DNA of 64,000 nt from Leidyana gryllorum EB-2025a. Lineage: Eukaryota; Apicomplexa. The DNA lies in the NCBI GenBank assembly GCA_048772705.1, contig JBLWGC010000224.1, forward strand, positions 124,001-188,000. The letters are read 5' to 3'. How positions within the stretch are numbered: position 1 is the first letter of the stretch; each line of letters starts with the position of its first letter. The position numbers and the translations under genes are program-made. Below, one piece after another: positions 40,358 through 50,038 of the stretch. The notes below the pieces were generated by a model. That model saw only the letters and a program-made list of their open reading frames with translations, made no database searches and was not told the origin of the DNA.

Positions 40358-42262
40358 ATGGAGAGGGTCAGAACAAGAGGAAAGAGCGAACGAGAAAGAC
40401 AGAGACCCCCCTTTAATGCTGGAAACCCAATTCAAGACAACAGCCTCACCCCATCAACACGATATCACCAATGGAACCATCCTGCCTGCCGGACCTCCTC
40501 GACCACTGATCACAATATAATGTCCTCGGCTGGGTTCGCTCTATTGACGTGCTGCTGATGCGAGTGACAACATCAGTTATTACGCCTGAATGACCACCCA
40601 CGTCCACCCCCCCCATAAGCTGAATGCCCGGCTGGCTTTTATGTCCTGACTGATCACAGAGACACAGGTTTGCACAAGTGCGAGGCTCTGAAGAATGGTC
40701 CCAGGGCTGACAAACATCGATATAGAGTCTTCGGTAGCACCCTGGGAAGGCGCTAATGAATATACAACCTAACGAGTGCTTCGCACACACCGGCAGCGCG
40801 GACACGCGCGAGTGAGTGAACGACGCACGGGCCGACTGGCGCAAGGTCGGTGCTGTTATCGTTCCGCTGGCCGACCGAAAACCTCCGTCATTAGGAAGAA
40901 GATGTGTTTTACTATCCCATTTACCTATGTCTCTCGCACTCGAGCGAAGCCTCTCCACTGTGGGTGGATGACAGCAGCGCTGCTCTGACTGCACCCTGCT
41001 TGGTCGGTGCGTTCGAAGTCTTATAAGTCCGATCTTCACTTCCATACGGACGACTGCGACTGATTATCTTTGCTCTTTCTCTGTGTCTCGCTCTCTGGGA
41101 ACACTTATCTCAAATGTGGACTGTTGCCCCCCAGCTGGGCAGCAGGACTCCGCTAGGTGGCTTCTGACTAACAGCTCATTCTCCGTCCTTCCGCTTCCGG
41201 GTGGGGGGTGCTACGACTGTGATTGACGGCTTCTCTGAGACTCAGTCAGTCAGTCACTCCGTTCACTCTCATCAGTCACTCTCTGACTTTGCTGCTGCAT
41301 ATCATTAGTACGGGTTCACTTTTAGTTTCGCAAGGTTTGGTTTCATGCCATGAATGTTTGCACAGTGTCGTCCTCCATTAGAGTACGTCGGACGTATATG
41401 TTTGGTGTGATGGGGTGTGTGGTAATTCAAGAAAGTGGCAGTGACTGGTTTAGAACGCACTGCTTGTGATTGACCGGAAGTCATTCTGCTGGGCCTCGTC
41501 TCACGATTTTCAAGTCCCTGAGTGAGTCAAAAGTTATCACCCACAGACACTCCCCCCCTTAGATTTCTCCCAACTGACACTGATTGAAGAGAGATCAAGT
41601 CGCTTCCCTTTTCCATTCCACCACCACTTCAATTTACAGCGAGTCTTTTGGCCATGTTCTGCGTACGGTGGTATTTCCTCTCTCTCTCCCTCTCCATACT
41701 GCAAACAACTGCGTCGTTCTTTCCTGTGACTGCTTAGGCATTGAATCCTCCTTTGTGGGCGGGCCACTGGTGACATTGTGTGATTACATTGACTGTGAGT
41801 ATGTGAGCTCCCGGCGGTGAAACTTGTTCTTGTTTGTGTTCTTGTTGGTGTTGACGTTAAGGTGACATATATCTATATTGTGGGCTGCTGTGTGCTTTGT
41901 TGAATGGACATTGCTGTGTGGATTAGCCGTAAACGCTGAGCTGAGGTGAGAAAATACGGTTCAGCGGTGTTATAATCTGGTGGTGGGTTAGAGACTTGTA
42001 AACCTAAAGAGCGCGTCACAGGCGGGTGTGTATCTATCCTTATCCCATCCTTCTTTTTCGCTTGGGAATCAATCGTCCTGCTATTTAGCGTGTTGATTCC
42101 ACCTGTGTGTTGGCGGTCAGTGTGAGGGGAGAAGCTGCTCCACATCAATATTAGTGTTTACGGCGGTTTCGTGTGGTAGGTATCTGACGGTGTGAGTGAT
42201 GTGTTGCAGACGTACATTGTGTCCTTTTCTGCTTATTGACTGAATACTGCGGGTGGGCGAGG
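40358..42262. other. Gene-poor spacer
   Basis: These 1.9 kb hold only short antisense-style frames with poor composition and pyrimidine-rich or simple sequence, such as repeated cagtcagtcactc near 41245. I see no gene, RNA gene or array. It contrasts with gaps of under 100 bp in the first 39 kb. Confidence 0.5.
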
Positions 42263-43210
42263 ATGGTGTTAGAAAGTGTTCCGAGTCACGTCGTGGAGTT
42301 CGAAGTTGTTGATGCCACGGAGGAGACCCATGTCGAGCTGATCTTGTCCAACAACAAGTGTGAGGGGAGACCGATTGGGTGGGCCTTCAAGTTGGACGAG
42401 GCTTGTCCACTGACCACCAGTGTGGAGGACGGGTTCTTAGCGGCGAATAGCGCTGTTCATGTGTGTGTAACTCTTCCGCCATTATCGGTTGAAGAAGGCC
42501 GATTACCTGCAGTACGGGAGGGTCTGGTCATTCGATGGATTGATCTCCCTTGTGAATCGGTTGAGCTCAATGCGGCTAAAGCTGCCTTACTCCGGAGTTC
42601 GTCGGTGGCAGTTCATCGACTTCGTCTGGATGTGAGTATCCGATGGCGCAAAGCGGCGTTTTCGATGGAGAAGAAATCCAAAGCGTCGACTCCCGCAAGT
42701 CTTATCCCCCCTACTTTCCTCCCTTTTGATGGCTTTTCGGTCGCTGGTCAGAGCGGCTCGGTGTTTCTGCATTCTGCGAGTACTTTCGACTGTCCTGCTG
42801 CCGATTCAAGAGACTTCATGGACCAATTGGCCAATTTACATTACTATGGTGCTAAGCAAGTGGAAATTGTCACCGACCTGAATACTCGATTGGATCGATT
42901 TAGATCACGCAACGGTCTGGAGACGGCTGTGTTTTGGCTGTGCTCAGCCGCCTTCTGCTCAACGGCCTATTGGGTAGCGACGCGGAGCTTTGTCATGTTA
43001 GTGATCGGAGTGATATGGTCAACGTCTCTTCTGGGGACACACCTACGCTCGCATGCTGCTGTGCGACTTGTACACCTTGTGCTTTCGTGTCTGATACTGC
43101 GGGTCTGTCGACCCCCGTGGGGTGTGCTGTTGGGACTGTTGCTGGCTGCCGGTACATACTTACCCATGCTGCAATCTCTTGCCCTGCGGTCACTAAAAGA
43201 ACAACCCTAG
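42263..43210 (+). CDS. Divergent MSP-domain membrane protein
   Basis: The 315-residue protein starts at the ATG at 42263. Residues 5-125 follow the MSP/VAP strand order: SHVVEFEVVDATEETHVELILSN, then PIGWAFKLDEACPLTTSVEDGFL, where the usual P-x-x-G turn is altered. A Ser-rich linker and helix come next, then three or four hydrophobic segments in the last 90 residues (VFWLCSAAFCSTAYWVA onward). Canonical VAPs have one anchor helix, so this is an unusual form. Function is inferred only from the domain. Confidence 0.6.
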   Translation: MVLESVPSHVVEFEVVDATEETHVELILSNNKCEGRPIGWAFKLDEACPLTTSVEDGFLAANSAVHVCVTLPPLSVEEGRLPAVREGLVIRWIDLPCESVELNAAKAALLRSSSVAVHRLRLDVSIRWRKAAFSMEKKSKASTPASLIPPTFLPFDGFSVAGQSGSVFLHSASTFDCPAADSRDFMDQLANLHYYGAKQVEIVTDLNTRLDRFRSRNGLETAVFWLCSAAFCSTAYWVATRSFVMLVIGVIWSTSLLGTHLRSHAAVRLVHLVLSCLILRVCRPPWGVLLGLLLAAGTYLPMLQSLALRSLKEQP

Positions 43211-43277
43211 CCTGCCTGTGTGTTATTTTTCTTCCGAATACTTAGAGAGAGCGCGCACACCCACCCCATCCTTGTCG

Positions 43278-44180
43278 ATGTCGACCGGTGCCACATACAC
43301 GAGTCTGGTGTCTGTGACGGTTGAGTCAATTTCACACCGTCCCACCTCGTACGGATTCTGTCATGAAGTGGATATCACCATGCAGAATCTGCTGAACAAC
43401 TTTAGCATTGGATGGATCTGGAGAGAGAAGGGGAGCGACGGAGCAAACAAGCCTCCTTATGGAGTCCTCCAGCCCCGGGAAAAGCGAGAGCTGAAACTGC
43501 TCTTCGAGGACACTATATCGCAGGAGGGCCAATATGCGGGACCTCGATCTCTGATCCTCCGAACTATGGTCATGGTGGAACCCTCCCGAAGTCTGCCTCA
43601 AGAGGAACAGTGGCCTCAGTACATCAGCGAGGTCATCGCGGCCGATCTCTACCCAGTATTCAAAGCGCCCCATGTCATGTACCGCAGTCTGCAACAAACG
43701 CGAGATGGCCTCTCTCTGGACGCACGCCAGGTGCTTCTCGACGATTTTTTGCTCTCTTCGACACGTGCCAATGTCGCTACCAAACAACGTATGGAGTTTG
43801 AGCGGGAAATTCCGAGCTGGGAGCAATCCAGGAGCCGACCACCACACTCGTCACCCACAATCTCCCCGTCCATGTCGCTCTGGACACAAATTATCATCGA
43901 TCTACTTACTGTTATCTTCGCTCCCATGATAGCCATATATCACATTGTTCAAAGGGTGACGATGAGCAATACCCGCTCGCTCCCACCTGCCTTCCCGCAG
44001 CCCACTATCCCCGTGTTCTCTTCTACTCCAACGTCGCGCGCAGGAGGCTCTCGGCGGGTCCCCAACATTGTATCCGAGGATAACGGATCTACAGCCTGCT
44101 GCACACCAGCGGCCATGGAAGCCGAACCTCCGGGCCGCAAGACGGAACGGCAAAGCTCTTCGTCGACCCGCTGTGTATAG
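43278..44180 (+). CDS. Divergent MSP-domain protein with one membrane segment
   Basis: The ATG at 43278 gives 300 residues. The N-terminal 130 resemble an MSP fold (YTSLVSVTVESISHRP, then FSIGWIWREKG and YGVLQPREKRELKLLF, where the P-x-x-x-R-E turn takes the place of the usual P-x-x-G). A helix follows, then a hydrophobic segment LWTQIIIDLLTVIFAPMIAIY at about 215-235 and a Ser/Pro-rich tail of 60 residues. It lies only 67 nt after the previous MSP-like gene, on the same strand. The MSP assignment rests on strand order and context. Confidence 0.5.
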   Translation: MSTGATYTSLVSVTVESISHRPTSYGFCHEVDITMQNLLNNFSIGWIWREKGSDGANKPPYGVLQPREKRELKLLFEDTISQEGQYAGPRSLILRTMVMVEPSRSLPQEEQWPQYISEVIAADLYPVFKAPHVMYRSLQQTRDGLSLDARQVLLDDFLLSSTRANVATKQRMEFEREIPSWEQSRSRPPHSSPTISPSMSLWTQIIIDLLTVIFAPMIAIYHIVQRVTMSNTRSLPPAFPQPTIPVFSSTPTSRAGGSRRVPNIVSEDNGSTACCTPAAMEAEPPGRKTERQSSSSTRCV

Positions 44181-45271
44181 ACTGACACAAAGAGAGACAG
44201 ATACACGCAGACAGACGCTTAGTGGACTCGGGATTTGGGCTGCATTGCAGCTGCCAAGTACTGGAATCTCAATAGCACTGGTCTGTCTCATCGTCTCCCT
44301 GTCCTGCCGAACAATCACTCCCACCTCCCGACCCTCCTGCTCTCACCGTCAGTGTTGCTATTTGCGACGTGACTGTTCCTCCGCCGCCGTAGGAATATTT
44401 GAGCATTGAGACGCTAGCCCCACCACCCCTTATACAGTTTTTGACAACTTATGCACTCACGGAAGTTGGTCTGCTGACCTATTGCCCGATTGTTATCAAG
44501 TACATTGACCTATGCACAACAGACTTATACATCAATTCAAACTATCTTCCACATGTGCGAAGAAGCTAGGTGGATTCTCAGATCAAAGCAAATCCTCTTT
44601 GCCGGCTCGGGTACAAACCGTCAACGTACACAAACGATTCGCCTTCTAACCAAGCCTGACATACCTTCATGACATGCTAGACACCTGACGACATACAAAC
44701 CAATAGTTGACTACATACAACGACACTGACTGAAGTGCGAAGAACTGCGATCCGTCACATGAAAGACCCCGAACCTTTGACTCTCGCTTCGGTGATGCAC
44801 ATGGATTAATTTAAGCATCCGACAAACGTGCGATCGAGTTCAAAAGTGGCGTCTATGTGTATTTGAGTGTAACTATCAGTTCGCGTATGCTACAATTGTA
44901 GCAGAGGTGTGCGGGTGTGTCTGTGCGTGTGTTCCTGTGTGTGTATTCCTGTGTGTGTGTTCGCGCACGTCTAATCTGATCTTCTGTCCGTCTTGGCTCG
45001 AGGCGGAGCTGTTGAAGTGCGATTCTATCCATTTTCCCGCGACTGGTGTGCTCGTCGGTGACTGGGAGTTGCCGCACACACTGCGCGCGCGAGATAGGTT
45101 GTCTGTACCCCTGTATCGGGCGGGGGACGGGCAAAACAACACAACATCATACCTGTTCTGCGGACGAGACACAACGCCAGCACGGAAGCCGCCTCCTGAA
45201 GACACAAGACTCGAATTTGGAGGCTTACCCGGCTGTGTGTCCTCAATCGTGATCATAGATCGGTCGAGTTT
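44181..45271. other. Gene-poor spacer with GT-rich simple sequence
   Basis: About 1.1 kb without a convincing gene. A GT-rich microsatellite-like stretch lies at 44906-44965. The plus-strand frame from 44907 overlaps it and is Cys/Val-rich at its start for that reason. Its later part (RLEFGGLPGCVSSIVIIDRSS) looks slightly like an MSP first strand, so a decayed copy is possible. Confidence 0.4.
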
Positions 45272-45496
45272 ATGGCTGTAGCATTCGATGGTGTGACAAA
45301 TTTAGGGACGCAATTGTCTGTGTCCATCCTGGTCGGTTGTTGTGATCGGTGCGCAGCGGAGCAGGAGGAGTTACTGTGGACAGCTCGCATTGTGAGGTGT
45401 AGCATTGATTTGGGCGTAGCTCGTCGCTTCGGTGAAAAGTTTACTTTAGCTCTACCAGCTGATGATCCTTTCCCCCGTTACTTCCGTCGTGCGTAG
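45272..45496 (+). CDS. Short ORF, possible MSP-like fragment
   Basis: The 74-residue frame begins with ATG and contains LSVSILVGCCDRC and RCSIDLGVARRFGEKFTLAL. A similar segment, YIDTAKRFGMVITPF, occurs in a broken frame near 55,855. Both lie in the MSP-gene region, so they may be remnants or exons of related genes. I cannot show that this is expressed. Confidence 0.3.
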   Translation: MAVAFDGVTNLGTQLSVSILVGCCDRCAAEQEELLWTARIVRCSIDLGVARRFGEKFTLALPADDPFPRYFRRA

Positions 45497-45646
45497 AGTC
45501 ACTTTTGCTCATACTGCATTCTGTTACGTTGTACGGCTGTCATCTCCGGATCAGTCCTTTTCCTGCCTTCGCTGTTAACAAACATTTTCATACGAACACC
45601 CCGGTTCGACAGCAGCGTGCCTCACTTGTTTCATCGTAAGCAGACA

Positions 45647-46990
45647 ATGGATGACCCCACCCCGGCTATGACTCAGCTCTCGGCCTCTCAGTGTTGGATG
45701 TCCACACTACCATCAATGAACTTGATGATTGGGTGGATCACCATTATCAACACCAGCTACGATGCGGTGATGTATGAGGTGGACCACAAGACCAGTCGCC
45801 CGTCCCATGGACCTGTGACTTCTGTTTACGCTGTCGAGCCTTCAGGCAGAATTCTCCCCCGTTCTAAGGGCCTTTTGGTCTTCTTCCAGGTAGTCAGCGA
45901 CTTGGTAGCTCACCCGAAGCCTCTGAAGATCAAAATTACGCACTTGGAGGGGCATTCAGAAGATCACGAGCTCCCTTTTCAAGTCCGTGATAAGCCTTCG
46001 TTCGCGAACTATCAGGAGACGTTACGCTCTTTTGAGGTACCTAAGTTCACCAATATGATTGCTTGTGGCAACTTGGAGCCTTGGCAACGCGATGGACTCA
46101 CTCTGATCTTGGAGACACTTGCAGAGGCACATATCAGTGTGTGCCAAGGGGAGAACTTTCCTCAGCTAAAGTGGACCCTTATCCCCAAACGGAACGATGA
46201 AGCTGCTCAAGCTGCGAAGCGGGTGAAATGTCCGAGTCGCTCGGCAATTCCGGTGGAGGCCACAGTCCAGTGGACATGGGATAGCTATTCTGGGGGGCCT
46301 TGGTATGGCTACATCACTCTCAAGAGCACCGATTCAGAGGCACCTCAGTTCGTTTACCGTCTCAGAGAACAGGCTGATAGTGCGGTGACATTTTGTCTGA
46401 CGGAGGATAGACACGGGACGCTGGGACCGAGCGAGGCGAAATATCTATCGATTCGAACTGCACATTGTCCGACTTCAGCTGTGCCGAGGCACCTCAATCC
46501 CTCTCGAGTCGTTGTGGACATTTTTGTTCCTGCAATATGGGATACTCCCAGTGGAGGCACGGGGAAGTATTCTCCAATACCGTTCACTGTGGCCGTTGGA
46601 AAGATCGATCACCCGACTCCTGAAGACATTCAGGCCGAACACGCTGCCTTGACGGGTGTCGTGAACCTGTTGGCGGTGATTGGGGAACGGAAGACAGCCA
46701 GTCCCACGACTGGCCTCACAGTGAAGAGATTGATAGAAGGAACTGGGCGCCGGGTCCTTCGAAACCTTCAGGACGTTCTCCATCGCACTTTCAGACCACA
46801 ACGCGTTCCTCTCACTCAGCACGATATCGAAACGATCTATTGGGCCTCCAAGCTCACCAAACCGAACTATGTGCGGGAAGGATTGCAGGCACACAGGAAA
46901 CGAGCACGAGTCGAAGCCGGTCTCCCAATGACGAGTGGGCAAGTCCGTACACGAGCTCGACCACAGGGGCAGTTTGCATGGCGAACATAG
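45647..46990 (+). CDS. Protein with two MSP-like domains
   Basis: The ATG at 45647 gives 447 residues in one exon. An N-terminal MSP-like unit (MIGWITIINTSYDAVMYEV, then VYAVEPSGRILPRSKGLLVF) is followed by a helical middle (YQETLRSFEV to LNPIP-like segments) and a second unit at about 230-330 (WYGYITLKSTDSEAPQFVYRL, then HGTLGPSEAKYLSI). A basic helical tail follows with no membrane anchor. Both units carry the P-S-G/L-x-P pattern of the MSP turn. Two MSP domains in one protein are unusual outside motile-sperm cytoskeletal and ASPM/hydin-type families. Confidence 0.58.
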   Translation: MDDPTPAMTQLSASQCWMSTLPSMNLMIGWITIINTSYDAVMYEVDHKTSRPSHGPVTSVYAVEPSGRILPRSKGLLVFFQVVSDLVAHPKPLKIKITHLEGHSEDHELPFQVRDKPSFANYQETLRSFEVPKFTNMIACGNLEPWQRDGLTLILETLAEAHISVCQGENFPQLKWTLIPKRNDEAAQAAKRVKCPSRSAIPVEATVQWTWDSYSGGPWYGYITLKSTDSEAPQFVYRLREQADSAVTFCLTEDRHGTLGPSEAKYLSIRTAHCPTSAVPRHLNPSRVVVDIFVPAIWDTPSGGTGKYSPIPFTVAVGKIDHPTPEDIQAEHAALTGVVNLLAVIGERKTASPTTGLTVKRLIEGTGRRVLRNLQDVLHRTFRPQRVPLTQHDIETIYWASKLTKPNYVREGLQAHRKRARVEAGLPMTSGQVRTRARPQGQFAWRT

Positions 46991-47408
46991 CTGCAGCAAG
47001 CGGATCGCAGGACCCTTACGCCCCGATCAGACAACATTATCGCCAACTTTTCGATTGCACAGTTAAGCCCACCAAACCCAATGTATCTTGACTCTGCACA
47101 CACATATAGCACGACTTGGGGGATGGGTCTCTATCTCTCATATTGGGAAAGACCTGTTTGTATACACACACTTTCCTGATTTGGACTCACTCTTCGTGGG
47201 GAAGGCGGCCCAAGAAGCCAAATTTGAGTAGCGTAATCTGTACATAAAACAAGGCCGAGATGTCGGTACCCAGATGACGTCTCTGTCATCATCTTCCCGT
47301 GTCTCCGCCACCAATTCACACTTTGTCTATCTATAACTCAGTCAGTCCGGCCACCACCTGCGTCATTTTCGACTTGAATAGGGTGCGAGGCACCGCTGTC
47401 CCTTTCAG
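46991..47408. other. Convergent intergenic region
   Basis: This 418-bp gap lies between the double-MSP gene and the F-box-like gene, which face each other. I see only short non-coding frames. Confidence 0.5.
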
Positions 47409-48485
47409 TCAGTCAGGTCTGAGGAGGGGAACGGTGATGGGAACGCTCCAGTCATTCAGCTCGAGAAAGTTGCGACTCATTAAATGTCTAACAAACCAGG
47501 GGTCAGCCATACTGACGGTCCCGATTCGGACAGGTTTCATAGTCTCTCGAGGTTTGGCATCTCGAGGATTCGCTTCTACGATACGATCGTACCAATTGTT
47601 GAAACTCAATCTTTCGGTCGCAGTGAGATCTCCGACCGCGAGAGATTCAATGTTTGACAGAGCCACAAGTTCTTCCAGAGGACCCCAAATGGTGTGATCA
47701 TATCGCATACTTCCGCTCCTATCCAACAGAGGCAACCATTGCTTTTCATTGGCATAGACGCTTTGCAACAGTAAACGCAGAGTTTCAGTTTCAAACTCCC
47801 CTTTTGTTTGCTCCAAAAGGGCTTCAGTCCAGGGATAGGGGAATACGCCCACCACTGATTGCACGACTCGACCATAAAAGGTTCCAGTGTTCCAAATGAA
47901 ACGAACGAAAATGTAAGTCCAGAATAACCGTTCAGTGCAATCCACATAATCATCTAATAATATGGTATTGGCGTTCCACAACTCCAGCCGCCGGCGAAGA
48001 CTGTAACACATCTCCATATTCAATGGAAGGTCTTTAGCCGACAATCGCAACAATACAATGTACTCATCCACCGCACGACATCGATCCCCGATCCAGATTC
48101 GTCGGCGCGATGTCGGAACATATGGTCGGACACCCACCAAGTTTCTTCGCAAACGCTTGGCCGTGTGCCCGCCATCAGCGGCTTTGAGTATCTGGCACCT
48201 CGCCGACCCGTCCCGAGATAAAGCATACTGAGGGGAGGCAAGCTGCCATTCGCACATACCACTTCCATTGATCCATGAAACACAGGTATAAAAATTAACC
48301 ACAGGAAGTGCTCGCAGCCAGGGGGGGCACTCCACCAAAGTCCGGGTGAAACACAAGTTTGCCCACTTCCCTGCACACTTTCCCATCCGAACCTCAACCG
48401 CAGCCTCATGTAACTCGCCCACAGCACGATGAACCAAGCTGCAAGATGAGTCTGAGGCCCATAATCTCTCCAGATACGCTTCCAT
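47409..48485 (-). CDS. C-terminal part of an F-box/LRR-like protein (split paralogue)
   Basis: The frame of 358 residues resembles the C-terminal half of the gene at 50039-51748: LRRRLELWNANTILLDDYVD versus LRRWLEVNAVDELLMTDPF, and PWTEALLEQTKGEFETETLRLLL versus PWREALLEMTTGSFTPETLTEI. Both continue into a helix with SLRLGDL/SLAVGDL and a final W-rich segment. It has no F-box of its own. It may be a separate gene, or the 3' exon of the gene at 48790. The 300 bp between them contain donor- and acceptor-like sites, but I found no single frame-keeping join. Confidence 0.5.
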   Translation of the reverse strand: MEAYLERLWASDSSCSLVHRAVGELHEAAVEVRMGKCAGKWANLCFTRTLVECPPWLRALPVVNFYTCVSWINGSGMCEWQLASPQYALSRDGSARCQILKAADGGHTAKRLRRNLVGVRPYVPTSRRRIWIGDRCRAVDEYIVLLRLSAKDLPLNMEMCYSLRRRLELWNANTILLDDYVDCTERLFWTYIFVRFIWNTGTFYGRVVQSVVGVFPYPWTEALLEQTKGEFETETLRLLLQSVYANEKQWLPLLDRSGSMRYDHTIWGPLEELVALSNIESLAVGDLTATERLSFNNWYDRIVEANPRDAKPRETMKPVRIGTVSMADPWFVRHLMSRNFLELNDWSVPITVPLLRPD

Positions 48486-48789
48486 TGCCCTGAAGTTGCT
48501 GAGAAAGACTTACAGACGGCATTAGTTGCCCACATCCCAGCGCAGCGACACAATCGGTTGACACCAGCGGAAACGAAGAAGTATCCCGCAGGCGTACACG
48601 AGGACTCGCGTGTGTAACACTCACTTCAAACACACTCGAGACACGCAGATCATTATGGTCACGGAAACCAGCAGCCCAATTGGGTGTCCAGCATAGGTTT
48701 CACACAACTCACACTTCACTCACTCACTATAGCACAGATCCATTCACAACGACCTCAGTAGAGTTTCTTGCAGTATTTTGGGATGCCTC

Positions 48790-49608
48790 TTACCTTTCAG
48801 ATGTCGGCCATGGAGCTGACTGGCTCTGATCCGTCTCGGTACAGGATTCTAGAATCAGCGGTGGTACTACAGATGGGGTTTTTGACTTCCATCCATCAGC
48901 TTCTGTTGCCCCCCCAGTCCAAGTAGTGGCGTGTATCGTACCCAAGCGTGGGTCAATGTGTACAGCGCCATTGTTCAGAGAGGACTGCGCCGAACGTGGG
49001 TATTCTGCCAACTTGTCCGTCGCGTCGACCTCCATAAATCCTTCTGAATTAATACATACGATGCATGTTGAAGGTTTCAAGCCGGTTTTGATTCCCATTC
49101 TGGGGATAATGTCACATTGAACTCGCCAGGCATGACGGGTGGACACCACTAAAACTTGGAGTTGTGGTGCAATCAACCGGAGCTTGAAGGGGCAAGCAGA
49201 TGAAAACATATTCATGTAGGTCAGAGAGGGTAGATAAGCGGTCACGGCCACAGAGGCTTCCTCGGAAGGATATGACAAATCTATCAAACAGGTGGTCAAA
49301 GCAGGCATCCCACATTGACACAGTGCCTTGAAAAAAAGCCACATACAATCACTATTGAGGGCCGACTCTCGGAGGGTCAAAGATCGAAGAACACGGCTTG
49401 AGCGTCCCATCAACGCAGCAAACCACTCATCTCTCATCAATCGGATCAACAAGGCGTTGTTGATATCTGCGCATTCAACAATCAGCTCATCACTTATATA
49501 GCGACGCAGCTCGTGCGATACGCCCTTGAGCCTTTTCAGCTCCAGGATACTCAAATACTGTAGAATCTCTTTCCACTGCAATAAACTCCATCGGTCTCTC
49601 CAGAACAT
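48790..49608 (-). CDS. N-terminal part of an F-box/LRR-like protein (split paralogue)
   Basis: From the ATG at 49608 the frame gives 272 residues. The start MFWRDRWSLLQWKEILQYL matches MWATERWSHSYWSQVFEYA of the gene at 50039-51748. Both continue with an F-box-like L..LKGVSHELRR helix, then leucine-rich strands (LRSLTLRESAL, FKALCQCGMPALTTCLIDLSY). Its stop TAA lies in AAAGGTAAGAG, a good splice donor, so the protein may continue into the frame at 47409-48485. If not, this is a truncated copy. Confidence 0.55.
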   Translation of the reverse strand: MFWRDRWSLLQWKEILQYLSILELKRLKGVSHELRRYISDELIVECADINNALLIRLMRDEWFAALMGRSSRVLRSLTLRESALNSDCMWLFFKALCQCGMPALTTCLIDLSYPSEEASVAVTAYLPSLTYMNMFSSACPFKLRLIAPQLQVLVVSTRHAWRVQCDIIPRMGIKTGLKPSTCIVCINSEGFMEVDATDKLAEYPRSAQSSLNNGAVHIDPRLGTIHATTWTGGATEADGWKSKTPSVVPPLILESCTETDQSQSAPWPTSER

Positions 49609-50038
49609 TAACAATAGTTCTCCCTCCACGCTATCAGCCGGTTCGAATCAGATTTTTTGACAACACTGCTCAAGTGCCTTTTTTCTTATCTGAGTAGGGG
49701 AGGAGAGAAGCCCCAAAACCCTCCCCCCTTTCCTCTGCCTACCCCCTTATGGCGGCAATCCTATTCCCTCCCGCCACGACATTGAGTCTACCCCGTGTAG
49801 GAGGCCCCAAATTCTATCGTAGTGTGTGTAGGTCTGTCGCAGTAGTGTGTGTGTGTGTAGGTCAGTCGCAGTAGCGTGTGTGTGCGTCTGTCGTCGAACT
49901 CTGGGATGCGCGAAAGGGAGGTCCTATTGCGAGTGTCCCTTCGCGAGCGTCACTTGACAATCGATCTGCCTTCACAGAGGGGAGGAGCGTTGCAGCCCAC
50001 GTCTTCGTTGATGGCCCGAAGATGGTCGGACCTCCCAA
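49609..50038. repeat. Intergenic region with a 29-bp tandem repeat and pyrimidine tracts
   Basis: Within this 430-bp gap, gtaggtctgtcgcagta at 49828 recurs as gtaggtcagtcgcagta at 49857, a period of 29 bp, with GT-repeat between and after; a partial third unit follows near 49877. C-rich tracts lie at 49715-49800. No gene is visible. Confidence 0.6.

Noticed and set aside
40358-42262. Possible tRNA or rRNA genes in the spacers
   Set aside because: I could not recognise any cloverleaf, box A/B pair or rRNA-like conserved stretch by eye; a covariance-model search would be needed.
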